DNA of 64,000 bases, taken from contig JAZUPW010000012.1 in assembly GCA_045605385.1 (NCBI GenBank), positions 124,001-188,000 on the forward strand, read 5' to 3'. This stretch comes from SIG607 sp045605385 (GTDB lineage Bacteria > Bacillota > Clostridia > Oscillospirales > Acutalibacteraceae). Each line of letters opens with the position of its first letter. Position 1 is the stretch's first letter. The notes beneath the pieces were generated by a model. That model was given only the letters and a program-made list of their open reading frames with translations, did not search any database and had not been told where the DNA came from. This document shows positions 1-8,150 of the stretch, piece after piece. Both the position numbers and the translations under genes were made by a program.

Positions 1-1077
1 AGAGTATACAATTTTAGTGCAGGTCCTTCTATGTTACCTGAAGAAGTTTTAAAAACTGCTGCAGCAGAAATGCTTGAATATGGAGCAACAGGTCAATCAG
101 TTATGGAAATGTCCCACCGTTCCAAGGAATACCAGGCAATCTTTGATGAAACAGAAGCTAACCTTCGCGAAGTTATGAATATTCCCGATAATTATAAGGT
201 TCTTTTTTTACAGGGTGGTGCTTCCACACAGTTTGCAATGGTACCGTTTAACCTTATGAATAAGAATAATAAGGCCGATTACATTATTACAGGTCAGTGG
301 GCCAAAAAGGCTTACAAAGAGGCTGCGCGTTATGGTAATGCCCGCGCAATTGCTTCAAGCGAAGATAAGGTTTTCTCTTATATTCCTAAAATCACTAAAG
401 ATATGATTGACCCCGAGGCTGACTACGTACATATTTGTATGAATAATACCATTTACGGTACAAAGTGGCACAACTTGCCCGATACAGGCGACGTTCCGCT
501 TGTTGCAGATATTTCAAGTTGCATTCTTTCTGAACCTATTGATGTAACAAAATTCGGCGTTTTATATGCCGGCGCGCAGAAAAACGTTGCACCTGCAGGT
601 CTTACTATTGTAATTATCCGCGAGGACCTTATTGGTAACGCTATGGATATTACTCCTACAATGCTTAACTATCAGACTCACGCTGATAACGGTTCTATGT
701 TTAATACACCTCCTTGTTATACCATTTATATTGCTGGTCTTGTATTTAAGTGGATTAAAGAAATGGGCGGACTTGAAGCAGTTAAGGCTGTTAACGTTAA
801 AAAAGCAGAACTTCTTTATAATTTCCTTGATAACAGCAAGTTATTTAAAGGCACCGTTGTTGCTGAAGACCGTTCTCTTATGAACGTACCGTTTGTAACA
901 GGAAACGATGAACTTGACGCTAAGTTTGTTGCCGCCGCTAAAGCAGCAGGTTTTGTAAATATTAAAGGTCACCGTTCAGTAGGCGGTATGCGCGCTTCTA
1001 TTTACAACGCTATGCCTTTATGCGGTGTTGAAAAACTTGTTGAATTTATGAAGAAGTTCGAAGAGGAGAATGCGTAA
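1..1077 (+). CDS. serC: phosphoserine aminotransferase (5' end cut by window)
   Basis: PLP enzyme that converts 3-phosphohydroxypyruvate and glutamate to phosphoserine, the second step of serine synthesis. The frame is open from base 1 and reads RVYNFSAGPSMLPEEV, the family's N-terminal signature. Only the start codon and perhaps one or two residues should be missing; the ATG at 31 lies inside the conserved block and is not the true start. QGGAS (PLP phosphate binding) and GAQKNVAPAG, holding the Schiff-base lysine (about residue 194 of the visible frame), are intact. The C-terminal RxSxYNA region is present. The stop TAA overlaps the serA ATG by one base, so the two are translationally coupled. 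The promoter is outside the window. Confidence 0.95.
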   Translation, partial: RVYNFSAGPSMLPEEVLKTAAAEMLEYGATGQSVMEMSHRSKEYQAIFDETEANLREVMNIPDNYKVLFLQGGASTQFAMVPFNLMNKNNKADYIITGQWAKKAYKEAARYGNARAIASSEDKVFSYIPKITKDMIDPEADYVHICMNNTIYGTKWHNLPDTGDVPLVADISSCILSEPIDVTKFGVLYAGAQKNVAPAGLTIVIIREDLIGNAMDITPTMLNYQTHADNGSMFNTPPCYTIYIAGLVFKWIKEMGGLEAVKAVNVKKAELLYNFLDNSKLFKGTVVAEDRSLMNVPFVTGNDELDAKFVAAAKAAGFVNIKGHRSVGGMRASIYNAMPLCGVEKLVEFMKKFEEENA

Positions 1078-2237
1078 TGTATAACATTAAAACTTATAAT
1101 AAAATTTCCAAAGTAGGTTTAAACGAATTTGACGAAAAGTATACTGTTGGCGACGATGTAGAAAATCCGGTGGGCGCTATTGTTCGTTCTGCAGCGCTTC
1201 ACGATGAAGAATTTCCTAAATCACTACTTGCTATTGCACGTGCTGGCGCAGGTACCAATAATATTCCGATAGAGCGTTGCAGTGATGAAGGTATTATTGT
1301 TTTTAATACCCCCGGCGCTAATGCCAATGCAGTTAAAGAACTTGTAGTTGCAGGTTTGCTTTTGAGTTCCCGTAAGGTAATTCCCGCTATTGAGTGGGCA
1401 AAAACCTTAAAGGGTAACGGTGATCAGGTTGGTAAAATGGTTGAAAAAGGCAAAAGCGCCTTTGCTGGTCCTGAAATAAGAGGTAAGACAATTGGTGTTA
1501 TCGGTCTCGGTGCAATTGGTGTATTAGTTGCAAATGCAGCATATTCGCTTGGTATGAAGGTTTACGGCTATGATCCGTATTTATCACTTCAGAATGCATG
1601 GAATCTTTCGCATAAAGTAAAACAGGCAACCGATATTAAGGAAATTTACGAAAACTGTGATTATATTTCTTTACATATTCCGCTTACTAAAGACACCAAA
1701 GGCACAATTAACGAAACTTCTCTTGCAATGATGAAAGACGGAGTTAGAATTCTTAACTTTGCTCGTGACGGTCTTGTTAACAGCGCTGATATGATTGTTG
1801 CTCTTGAACAGGGTAAAGTTGCATCTTACGTGGTTGACTTCCCGACAGATGAAATGATTGGCGTTAACGGTGTTATTTGTATTCCTCACCTTGGAGCATC
1901 TACTCCTGAATCAGAAGAAAACTGCGCTGAAATGGCTGCAAAACAACTTGTTGATTACATTGAAAATGGTAACGTTGCAAACTCTGTAAATATTCCTAAT
2001 ATTTCAATGCCGAGAAGCGGCGAAAAGCGTATTTGCATTATTCATAAAAATGTTCCTAATATGCTTACTGCAATTACAACAATTTTTGCTAAGGACAACA
2101 TTAACATTGAAAACCTTCTCAACAAATCAAAAGGTGATATTGCTTACACAATGCTTGACGTAAACGATGTTGATGATAACGTTGTTCTTAAAGATCTTTC
2201 TGCCGTTGATGGTATTGTTCGAGTAAGAATTATATAA
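1077..2237 (+). CDS. serA: D-3-phosphoglycerate dehydrogenase
   Basis: Oxidises 3-phosphoglycerate to 3-phosphohydroxypyruvate with NAD, the committed step of serine synthesis and the step feeding SerC just upstream. The NAD-binding Rossmann motif GVIGLGAIG is near residue 140. The 2-hydroxyacid dehydrogenase catalytic region follows, with NFARDGLVN (Arg) and PHLGASTPESE (His). A short C-terminal ACT-like segment (about 315-386) suggests allosteric serine control. At 386 aa it is the short SerA form without the intervening domain. It starts at the ATG that overlaps the serC stop. A T-tailed hairpin follows, making serC-serA a closed unit. Confidence 0.93.
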   Translation: MYNIKTYNKISKVGLNEFDEKYTVGDDVENPVGAIVRSAALHDEEFPKSLLAIARAGAGTNNIPIERCSDEGIIVFNTPGANANAVKELVVAGLLLSSRKVIPAIEWAKTLKGNGDQVGKMVEKGKSAFAGPEIRGKTIGVIGLGAIGVLVANAAYSLGMKVYGYDPYLSLQNAWNLSHKVKQATDIKEIYENCDYISLHIPLTKDTKGTINETSLAMMKDGVRILNFARDGLVNSADMIVALEQGKVASYVVDFPTDEMIGVNGVICIPHLGASTPESEENCAEMAAKQLVDYIENGNVANSVNIPNISMPRSGEKRICIIHKNVPNMLTAITTIFAKDNINIENLLNKSKGDIAYTMLDVNDVDDNVVLKDLSAVDGIVRVRII

Positions 2238-2247
2238 TTTTTAAAGT

Positions 2248-2284
2248 TTACCCGTAAGTTAGTGCGACTTACGGGTAATTTTTG
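2248..2284 (+). terminator. Rho-independent terminator after serA
   Basis: An 11-bp perfect stem (TTACCCGTAAG with CTTACGGGTAA, 9-nt loop) is followed by TTTTTGTT. It closes the serC-serA unit. Confidence 0.85.
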
Positions 2285-2295
2285 TTAAAAATCAA

Positions 2296-2324
2296 TTGAT
2301 TTTTAAGCAAATAAGTGTTATTAT
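2296..2324 (+). promoter_or_regulatory. sigma-A-type promoter for the sugar kinase
   Basis: TTGATT (2296-2301), a 17-bp spacer, then TATTAT (2319-2324), placed directly between the serA terminator and the kinase's GGAGG site. Predicted by eye only. Confidence 0.5.
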
Positions 2325-2354
2325 ATAAACATATAAATACTTGGAGGAATTATT

Positions 2355-3377
2355 ATGAAAAAAATAGTAACCTTTGGTGAACTTATGTTAAGACTTGCTC
2401 CTAACGGATATCTTCGTTTTGTGCAGTCAGACCAACTTCAGGCAACCTTTGGCGGTGGCGAAGCAAACGTAGCTGTTTCTCTTGCCAACTACGGTATGGA
2501 TGCGGCATTTGTATCAAAACTTCCTGCTCACGAAATCGGTCAGGCGGCTGTTAATTCGCTTCGTAAATTCGGTGTTGATACATCTAAAATTGTACGTGGC
2601 GGTAACCGTGTTGGTATTTATTACTGTGAAAAAGGCGCTTCTCAGCGTGCTTCTAAAGTAATTTATGATCGCGCCGCTTCTTCCATTGCAGAAGCAACTA
2701 CTGCTGATTTTAATTGGGCTGAAATTTTTGAAGGCGTAGATTGGTTCCACTTTACAGGTATCACTCCTGCTTTAGGTGATAACGTTACCGCTATATGTCT
2801 TGAAGCATTAAAAGAAGCTAAAAACCGTGGTATTACTGTTTCTTGTGACCTTAACTACCGTAAAAAACTCTGGACAAGAGAAAAAGCAGGCGAGGTTATG
2901 GCACAGTTAATGCCTTACGTAGACGTATGTATCGCTAACGAAGAAGATGCGGCCGACGTATTTGGCATTAAAGCCGCTAATACCGACGTTACTACAGGTA
3001 AGGTTAACCACGAAGGCTATAAAGACGTTGCAAAACAGTTGGCAGACCGTTTTGGTTTCAAGGCTGTTGCAATTACTCTTCGCAGTTCTATTTCTGCTAA
3101 CGATAACGATTGGGCTGCTATGCTTTATAAAGACGGCGAATATTATTTCAGTAAGTCTTACCATATGCATATTGTTGACCGTGTTGGCGGCGGCGATAGT
3201 TTTGGCGGCGGACTTATTTATTCAATGCTCAGCGGTAAATCTAATCAGGAAGTTATTGAATTTGCAGTTGCGGCAAGTTGTCTTAAACACAGCGTTGAAG
3301 GCGACTATAATATGGTTAGTGTTGATGAAGTTGAAAAACTTGCAACAGGCGACGGCTCGGGCCGTGTTCAGCGATAA
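2355..3377 (+). CDS. PfkB-family sugar kinase, probably 2-keto-3-deoxygluconate kinase
   Basis: ATP-dependent carbohydrate kinase of the ribokinase/PfkB family, 340 aa. The N terminus (VTFGELMLRLAP) and the FGGGEANVAVSLANYG segment match the sugar-binding side of KdgK-like members. The C-terminal signature DRVGGGDSFGGGLIY (about residues 273-287) holds the catalytic Asp and anion hole. A KDG kinase would phosphorylate 2-keto-3-deoxygluconate for cleavage to pyruvate and glyceraldehyde-3-phosphate. No KDPG aldolase or uronate gene is next to it, so the substrate is inferred from family resemblance only; a fructokinase role is possible. It has its own promoter, a GGAGG ribosome site and a following terminator. 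Confidence 0.8.
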   Translation: MKKIVTFGELMLRLAPNGYLRFVQSDQLQATFGGGEANVAVSLANYGMDAAFVSKLPAHEIGQAAVNSLRKFGVDTSKIVRGGNRVGIYYCEKGASQRASKVIYDRAASSIAEATTADFNWAEIFEGVDWFHFTGITPALGDNVTAICLEALKEAKNRGITVSCDLNYRKKLWTREKAGEVMAQLMPYVDVCIANEEDAADVFGIKAANTDVTTGKVNHEGYKDVAKQLADRFGFKAVAITLRSSISANDNDWAAMLYKDGEYYFSKSYHMHIVDRVGGGDSFGGGLIYSMLSGKSNQEVIEFAVAASCLKHSVEGDYNMVSVDEVEKLATGDGSGRVQR

Positions 3378-3385
3378 TAAACTTC

Positions 3386-3417
3386 AAAGACCTGCAGATA
3401 CTTGCAGGTCTTTGTTT
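3386..3417 (+). terminator. Rho-independent terminator after the sugar kinase
   Basis: Perfect 11-bp stem AAAGACCTGCA/TGCAGGTCTTT, 6-nt loop, followed by GTTTTAT. It sits close upstream of the next gene's AAGGAG site, so read-through into that gene is plausible. Confidence 0.8.
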
Positions 3418-3433
3418 TATAAAAGGAGTATTT

Positions 3434-4234
3434 ATGCGTTTTTCTAATTTACACACACATACGGTTTTTTCAGACGGTGCTCACACAATGCGTGAAAACG
3501 TTGAGTCGGCAATTCAAAACAATATGCTATCTCTAGGCTTTTCCGATCACAGTTTTACCCCATGCGATACAAGTTATTGCATTAAAGAATCTGCGTTAGA
3601 TGATTACTATAAATCGGTTAATGCGCTTAAAGAGGAATATAAGGACATTATTCCGTTGTACTTAGGCCTTGAAATGGATTATTATTCAAAAATAGACCGT
3701 GAAAAATTTGATTATATAATAGGAAGCGTTCACTATATAATTAAGGACGGTATTTGTTATCCCGTTGATCATTCTGCGGTGCAACAGCACAACTGTATAG
3801 CCGATGCTTTTGGCGGTAACGCCGTTGATATGGCAAAGCATTATTACGAATCCGTAGTTGAACACGCCCGAATTAATAAACCTACTTTTATCGGTCATTT
3901 TGACGTTATTACAAAGTTTTCGGTGTTGCCCGAAAATGATGAAGAATATAAAAAATGCAGTTTAGAAGCATTAAAAGAGGTGCTTAACTACTGCAATTAT
4001 ATTGAAGTCAACACTGGCGCTATGTCGCGTAAGGTTAAAGATGCGCCGTATCCAAACAGATTTTTGCTTGAAAATTTGCTTAAACTCGGCGGTGAAGCGG
4101 TACTTGGAAGCGACAGTCATAATAAGGCTAATCTTATTTATGCATTCGACAGTACGGTTGAATTACTTAAAGATGTCGGCTTTGACCACATTTCAGTATT
4201 TAACGGTAAAGATTTTGATAAAGTAAATATATAA
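3434..4234 (+). CDS. PHP-domain phosphatase, histidinol-phosphatase (HisJ/HisK) family
   Basis: 266-aa PHP-family metal-dependent hydrolase. Metal ligands visible in order: HTHT (residues 7-9), SDHS (near 38), the Glu of LEMDYY, SVHY, GHFD and the terminal GSDSH. This set and the length match the PHP-type histidinol-phosphatases of Bacillota, which release histidinol from its phosphate. No other his gene is in the window, and PHP phosphatases vary in substrate, so the histidine role is likely but not proven. The AAGGAG ribosome site is 7 bases upstream of the start. No separate promoter is obvious, so transcription may read through from the kinase. Confidence 0.8.
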   Translation: MRFSNLHTHTVFSDGAHTMRENVESAIQNNMLSLGFSDHSFTPCDTSYCIKESALDDYYKSVNALKEEYKDIIPLYLGLEMDYYSKIDREKFDYIIGSVHYIIKDGICYPVDHSAVQQHNCIADAFGGNAVDMAKHYYESVVEHARINKPTFIGHFDVITKFSVLPENDEEYKKCSLEALKEVLNYCNYIEVNTGAMSRKVKDAPYPNRFLLENLLKLGGEAVLGSDSHNKANLIYAFDSTVELLKDVGFDHISVFNGKDFDKVNI

Positions 4235-4238
4235 AACA

Positions 4239-4264
4239 AAAGCGGTTGCAAATGCAACCGCTTT
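4239..4264. terminator. bidirectional hairpin between convergent genes
   Basis: AAAGCGGTTGCA/TGCAACCGCTTT palindrome lying between the + strand PHP gene and the minus-strand stop codon at 4263-4265. T-rich sequence follows on the + strand (TATCTTTT) and on the minus strand (GTTTTAT). Confidence 0.75.
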
Positions 4265-4793
4265 ATCTTTTAAAAATGTTTCCGCCGTAACTGTCTATTC
4301 CAACAACCAAGGGGAAATTCTCAAACTCTAATTTTTTAACCGACTCGCAACCTAAATCATCAAATGCAACAACATCGCATTTAGTTATATGTTTTGCGGC
4401 AAGAGCGCCTGCACCGCCAATAGCGCAAAGATAAACAGCTTTATTCTTAATTATAGAATCTATTACTTCATGGTTTCTTTCGCCCTTACCAATCATACAG
4501 CAAACGCCTAAATCTAAAAGTCGGGGTGAATAACAGTCCATTCTTGAAGAAGTGGTAGGTCCGCAACTTCCAATAGCAATACCGCTTGGGGTAGGAGTAG
4601 GCCCAGCATAATATATTACTGTATCCAAAAGGTTATATGGCAGTTCTTCTCCACTGTTAAGCAACTCAAATATGCGTTTATGAGCAGCATCGCGCGATGT
4701 ATAAACAGTGCCTGAAAGATAAACTTTATCACCAAATCTTAACTTTGGTATATTATCGCGAAGCGAATTAGTATTCAGGTAATGGATTTTCAT
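4263..4793 (-). CDS. fumarate hydratase / tartrate dehydratase beta subunit, without its alpha partner
   Basis: 176 aa matching the C-terminal (beta) half of class I iron-sulfur hydro-lyases (FumA C-terminus, TtdB). Visible signatures are GDKVYLSGTVYTSRDAAHKR, YYAGPTPTP, GSCGPTTSSRMD and CAIGGAGALAA. In two-subunit forms the alpha subunit carries the [4Fe-4S] cluster ligands and beta completes the active site that interconverts fumarate and malate. Here the upstream gene is a DivIVA-like coiled-coil protein, not the alpha subunit, and no alpha gene occurs in the window. The start ATG overlaps the upstream stop (ATGA), so the two are translationally coupled. Length is normal for beta, so the gene looks intact. 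Whether it pairs with a distant alpha subunit is unknown. Confidence 0.85.
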   Translation of the reverse strand: MKIHYLNTNSLRDNIPKLRFGDKVYLSGTVYTSRDAAHKRIFELLNSGEELPYNLLDTVIYYAGPTPTPSGIAIGSCGPTTSSRMDCYSPRLLDLGVCCMIGKGERNHEVIDSIIKNKAVYLCAIGGAGALAAKHITKCDVVAFDDLGCESVKKLEFENFPLVVGIDSYGGNIFKR

Positions 4794-5308
4794 TGATTTA
4801 AAGCCTCGCTGAATTTCCTTAAAGCATCGTCTGAATCGCTTTTATTTGTATTTATTACTTCTTTCGCGGTTTGCAGACAATCACTAACCGAATCAACTTC
4901 CTTTGTATAAACATCGGCGGTTTTTACAACCTGAGATTTTAATTTGCTTAATGCCGATTGAACTTCTTCAAGTGTGTTGATGTTATTATCTATTTGTACC
5001 TGCAATACTTTACAGTTTTCTTCGGTGTTATCCATAATTGCTTTTGAGCTTGCTTTAGTTGTAATATAAAGTTTGCTCATTTTTTCGCACATAGCATTAA
5101 TTTCGTTGCACTTCTTTTCAAATTCAGCAAGTCGCGAACTTAATTGTAGGTTTGTTTCTTCAAGAATTTTGTTTTCTTTAACTTTAGAATCAATTTCACT
5201 AAGCAGTTCGGTTTCACGCTGTTTCGCAGTTTCAGAAGCCTTTTTTACATACTCAATAACATCGTTTTGGTTAAAGCCGAATAAACTTTTACGAAATCCT
5301 GCAGACAT
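4790..5308 (-). CDS. DivIVA-like coiled-coil protein
   Basis: 172-aa soluble protein. The N-terminal FRKSLFGFNQNDVIEYVKKA resembles the DivIVA/GpsB membrane-targeting start (GYxxxDVxxFL/I). A long heptad-rich region (about 25-110) and a second helical region (to 172) follow, with few prolines, typical of coiled coils. DivIVA relatives mark curved membrane at division sites or poles and recruit partners. The function here is inferred from the N terminus only. A clear AAAGGAATG ribosome site precedes the ATG, and a minus-strand promoter lies upstream. It forms a two-gene unit with the fumarase beta subunit, an unexpected pairing. Confidence 0.6.
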   Translation of the reverse strand: MSAGFRKSLFGFNQNDVIEYVKKASETAKQRETELLSEIDSKVKENKILEETNLQLSSRLAEFEKKCNEINAMCEKMSKLYITTKASSKAIMDNTEENCKVLQVQIDNNINTLEEVQSALSKLKSQVVKTADVYTKEVDSVSDCLQTAKEVINTNKSDSDDALRKFSEALNQ

Positions 5309-5340
5309 ATTCTCATTCCTTTTTTACAATTATTATCAAC

Positions 5341-5369
5341 ATTATATCATTTGTTACAAGAATTTACAA
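5341..5369 (-). promoter_or_regulatory. minus-strand promoter for the DivIVA-like gene
   Basis: Read on the minus strand: TTGTAA (5369-5364), 17-bp spacer, TATAAT (5346-5341), preceded by TGA (extended -10). It is back-to-back with the nusB promoter. Confidence 0.6.
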
Positions 5370-5398
5370 GATTAAAGTTTTTTTGCATAAAGGAATAC

Positions 5399-5427
5399 TT
5401 GAAAAATGCATAATTATGCGTTATAAT
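5399..5427 (+). promoter_or_regulatory. nusB operon promoter with palindrome in the spacer
   Basis: TTGAAA (5399-5404), 17-bp spacer, perfect TATAAT (5422-5427). The spacer contains the perfect 12-bp palindrome GCATAATTATGC (5408-5419), a possible operator. The predicted transcription start near 5434 supports the downstream nusB ATG. Confidence 0.7.
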
Positions 5428-5456
5428 ATATTATGATTGATTATGAGGTGATAGTT

Positions 5457-5867
5457 ATGACAAGAACAGAAGCAAGAGAACAGGTTTTTATTCTTATTTT
5501 TGAAAAAATTTTTCGTGATGAACCTGTTGAGGTTATATTGGAAGATGCTGAATTGGTAAGAGATTTAGAGCCTGAGGAATATATTCGCCGTGTATTTTGC
5601 GGTGCTGTTGAAAAAAGCGAAGAAATAGATGGAATGATTTCTTCTGCTGTTAAGGGATGGAGTATTAACCGTATTTCTAAAACAGTCCTTGCAGCAATGC
5701 GCCTTTGCATTTATGAAATGCTTTACTGTGATGATATTCCTGTTTCGGTTTCTATAAACGAAACCATTGAAATAATTAAAAAATATGCAACTAAAGAAGA
5801 CGCAACTTTTGCTAACGGTATTTTAGGTACAATAAGCCGAAATAACTTAAACGGTGAAAAAGCGTGA
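5457..5867 (+). CDS. nusB: transcription antitermination factor NusB
   Basis: Small all-helical RNA-binding protein that pairs with NusE (S10) on boxA RNA in rRNA antitermination complexes. The N-terminal MTRTEAREQVFILIFEKI is the standard NusB start. The PVSVSINETIEIIKKYATKED stretch near the C terminus is the conserved second half. I chose the ATG at 5457 because GAGGTGA lies 6 bases upstream. The in-frame ATG at 5433 falls at the predicted transcription start and has no ribosome site. The resulting 136 aa is normal for NusB. The stop overlaps the xseA GTG, opening the nusB-to-recN operon. Confidence 0.92.
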   Translation: MTRTEAREQVFILIFEKIFRDEPVEVILEDAELVRDLEPEEYIRRVFCGAVEKSEEIDGMISSAVKGWSINRISKTVLAAMRLCIYEMLYCDDIPVSVSINETIEIIKKYATKEDATFANGILGTISRNNLNGEKA

Positions 5868-7081
5868 ACTTAAATAACTCTAATGCAGTTCTTTCAGTAA
5901 AGCAACTTAACTTTTACGTTAAGTCACTAATTGAATGTGATGCAAAACTTATGTCAATATGTGTTTGCGGTGAAATTTCCAATTTTAAACGCCACTTTTC
6001 AAGCGGACATTGTTATTTTACCTTAAAGGATGAAGCCGCTTCTGTAAAATGCGTAATGTTTAAAACTGCCGCTTTAAGAGTACCGTTTGATGTATGTGAC
6101 GGTTTAAAGGTTATTTGTAAAGGCAGAGTTTCGCTTTACGAAAAAGACGGTAATTATCAGTTTTATTGTGATAGCATAGAACCTGACGGGGTTGGTTCAA
6201 AAGCCCTTGCGCTTGAACAGTTAAAACAAAAACTTGCCCTTGAAGGATTGTTTGATGCTGCTTCAAAACGCAAACTTCCTGCCTTTCCTAAAAAAGTTGC
6301 TGTTTTAACTTCAGGTAGCGGTGCTGCTTTACAAGATATTATCAACGTTATAGGCAGACGGTATCCTATTTGCGAATTAATTGTTGCAAGTGTAAGCGTT
6401 CAGGGCGAAAAGGCTGTCGCTGAAATAGTAAATATGCTGAACAGGGTATATAAAATAGACGGTATTGATACAATTATTTTAGGGCGAGGCGGTGGCTCTG
6501 CAGAGGATTTAGATGCTTTTAACAGCGAAAAAGTTGCAAGAACTGTTTATGAATCGCCGTTTCCAATAATTTCTGCGGTTGGTCATGAAACCGATTTTAC
6601 CGTATGCGACCTTGTTGCCGATATGCGCGCACCTACACCTTCGGCGGCGGCTGAACTTTCCGTTCCTGATCTTTCTGCGGTTAAAGCGTATAGCGAAAAC
6701 TTAATTAAAAAAGTTTCCTCTTTTATTGAAAAATCACTTGACGTTGCTTTTGCACGGTTGACCGCCGTTAACAATCTTTCGGTTTTCAGAAAACCCGAAA
6801 CAATATTTGAAGCGCGAGTTATGTATCTTGACAAACTGTTTGAGAATATTAAATATTCTTTTGAAAACGTTGTTAATGCAAAAGATAAACTTTTTGTTTC
6901 GCTTGTTTCAAAAGTAAACGCGTTAAGCCCTCTTAATTGTTTGGCGCGCGGTTACAGTGTTGTTTATAAAAACGAAAAAACTTTAACCGACGTAAATGAA
7001 GTTAATATTAACGATGAACTTAATATAAGAATAAATAACGGTAAAATTGTTTGTAATGTTACCAATAAGGAGCAGTTATGA
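5864..7081 (+). CDS. xseA: exodeoxyribonuclease VII large subunit
   Basis: Catalytic subunit of exonuclease VII, which degrades single-stranded DNA in both directions to acid-insoluble oligonucleotides. The N-terminal OB-fold (about 10-105) includes ICVCGEISNFKRHFSSGHCYF. The catalytic domain shows KVAVLTSGSGAALQDI, the ILGRGGGSAEDLDAFN signature and SAVGHETDFTVCDLVADMRAPTPSAAAE, all characteristic. A helical region follows, then the conserved C-terminal LARGYSVV. It starts at a GTG overlapping the nusB stop (GTGA). At 405 aa it is the usual length. Its last four bases overlap xseB. Confidence 0.95.
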   Translation: MNLNNSNAVLSVKQLNFYVKSLIECDAKLMSICVCGEISNFKRHFSSGHCYFTLKDEAASVKCVMFKTAALRVPFDVCDGLKVICKGRVSLYEKDGNYQFYCDSIEPDGVGSKALALEQLKQKLALEGLFDAASKRKLPAFPKKVAVLTSGSGAALQDIINVIGRRYPICELIVASVSVQGEKAVAEIVNMLNRVYKIDGIDTIILGRGGGSAEDLDAFNSEKVARTVYESPFPIISAVGHETDFTVCDLVADMRAPTPSAAAELSVPDLSAVKAYSENLIKKVSSFIEKSLDVAFARLTAVNNLSVFRKPETIFEARVMYLDKLFENIKYSFENVVNAKDKLFVSLVSKVNALSPLNCLARGYSVVYKNEKTLTDVNEVNINDELNIRINNGKIVCNVTNKEQL

Positions 7082-7269
7082 ATTTTGAAGACTCTATAAA
7101 AGAATTAGAAAATATAGCGCTTAAACTTGAAAGCGGCGAAGTTTCTCTTGATGAATCGCTTAAACTTTATGAAAAAGCGGTTTTACTTTCAAAAGAATGC
7201 GGAGATTTGCTTGAAAAGGCAAAACTAAAAATAACTAATATTAATGATATTAAGGCGGAAGAAAAATGA
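7078..7269 (+). CDS. xseB: exodeoxyribonuclease VII small subunit
   Basis: 63-aa helical accessory subunit that binds the XseA C-terminal region. FEDSIKELENIALKLESGEV and LDESLKLYEKAVLLSKEC are the family hallmark. It is coupled by ATGA overlaps to xseA upstream and to the prenyl synthase downstream. Confidence 0.95.
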   Translation: MNFEDSIKELENIALKLESGEVSLDESLKLYEKAVLLSKECGDLLEKAKLKITNINDIKAEEK

Positions 7270-8138
7270 AAGAATTAGAACAGTTTTCTGCTTCGTTTGA
7301 AAATTTTGTAAATAATTCTGTTATTTGCGAAGATAACGATTATAAATTACTAGCCGATTCTATGCGTTACTCATTACTTGCCGGCGGTAAGAGGATTCGC
7401 CCGTTTTTGCTTGTTGAATTTTTTAAGGCTTGCGGCGGCGAAGAAAAATATGCATATAATTTTGCGTTAGCTTTGGAAATGATACACACTTATTCACTTA
7501 TTCACGATGATTTGCCTTGTATGGATAATGATGATTTTCGTCGCGGAAAACCTTCTAATCATAAGCAGTTCGGCGAAGATATTGCGCTTCTTGCAGGTGA
7601 TGCACTTTTAACCGAAGCGTTTTGTGTTGCGGCAAAAACAGTGGGCGTGTCTTCAAAGGCAATTGTTAAGGCAATATGTCTGCTTTCAGAATATGCAGGT
7701 TACAGAGGAATGGTTGGCGGTCAGGTAATTGATTTACAAAGTGAAGGCAAGGCGGTTGATATTTCTACTATAGAGAAACTTAATTTGCTTAAGACAGGCG
7801 CACTTCTTAAAGCAGCTTGTGAAATAGGCTGTGTTCTTGCAGATGCTGATGACGGAAAAATTAAAGCAGCAGGGGAATACGGCGAAAAAATAGGTCTTGC
7901 TTTTCAACTTGTAGATGATATTTTAGATGCCACTGCCGATGAAAAAGTTTTGGGAAAGCCCGTTGGAAGCGATGAAAAGAACAATAAATCTACCTTTGTT
8001 TCATTAAAGGGAATTGACTATTGCAAAGAAACGGCAAATGCTTTGACTAATCAGGCTATTTCGGCGCTTGATGTTTTCTGTGAGAACGGTAGCGTGTTAA
8101 AAGAAACAGCACTTATGCTTGTTAATCGTAATTTTTAA
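7266..8138 (+). CDS. ispA: polyprenyl (farnesyl/geranyl) diphosphate synthase
   Basis: Condenses isopentenyl diphosphate with allylic diphosphates to make C15 (or C20) precursors for undecaprenyl phosphate and quinones. LLAGGKRIRPFL near residue 35 binds substrate. The first aspartate-rich motif is HDDLPCMDND (about 78-87) and the second is QLVDDILDAT (about 214-223). GMVGGQVIDL between them is also typical. At 290 aa it matches short-chain trans-prenyltransferases. Product length cannot be read from sequence alone. It sits immediately upstream of dxs, which feeds the same pathway. Confidence 0.92.
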   Translation: MKELEQFSASFENFVNNSVICEDNDYKLLADSMRYSLLAGGKRIRPFLLVEFFKACGGEEKYAYNFALALEMIHTYSLIHDDLPCMDNDDFRRGKPSNHKQFGEDIALLAGDALLTEAFCVAAKTVGVSSKAIVKAICLLSEYAGYRGMVGGQVIDLQSEGKAVDISTIEKLNLLKTGALLKAACEIGCVLADADDGKIKAAGEYGEKIGLAFQLVDDILDATADEKVLGKPVGSDEKNNKSTFVSLKGIDYCKETANALTNQAISALDVFCENGSVLKETALMLVNRNF

Positions 8139-8150
8139 GGAAGTATTAAT

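Noticed and set aside
3686..3898. Antisense open frame within the PHP gene, and many like it in other genes
   Set aside because: They lie opposite strongly conserved genes, lack ribosome sites and show no protein-like features.
5433..5456. Upstream ATG as nusB start
   Set aside because: It coincides with the predicted transcription start and lacks a ribosome site; the ATG at 5457 has GAGGTGA and the family N terminus.
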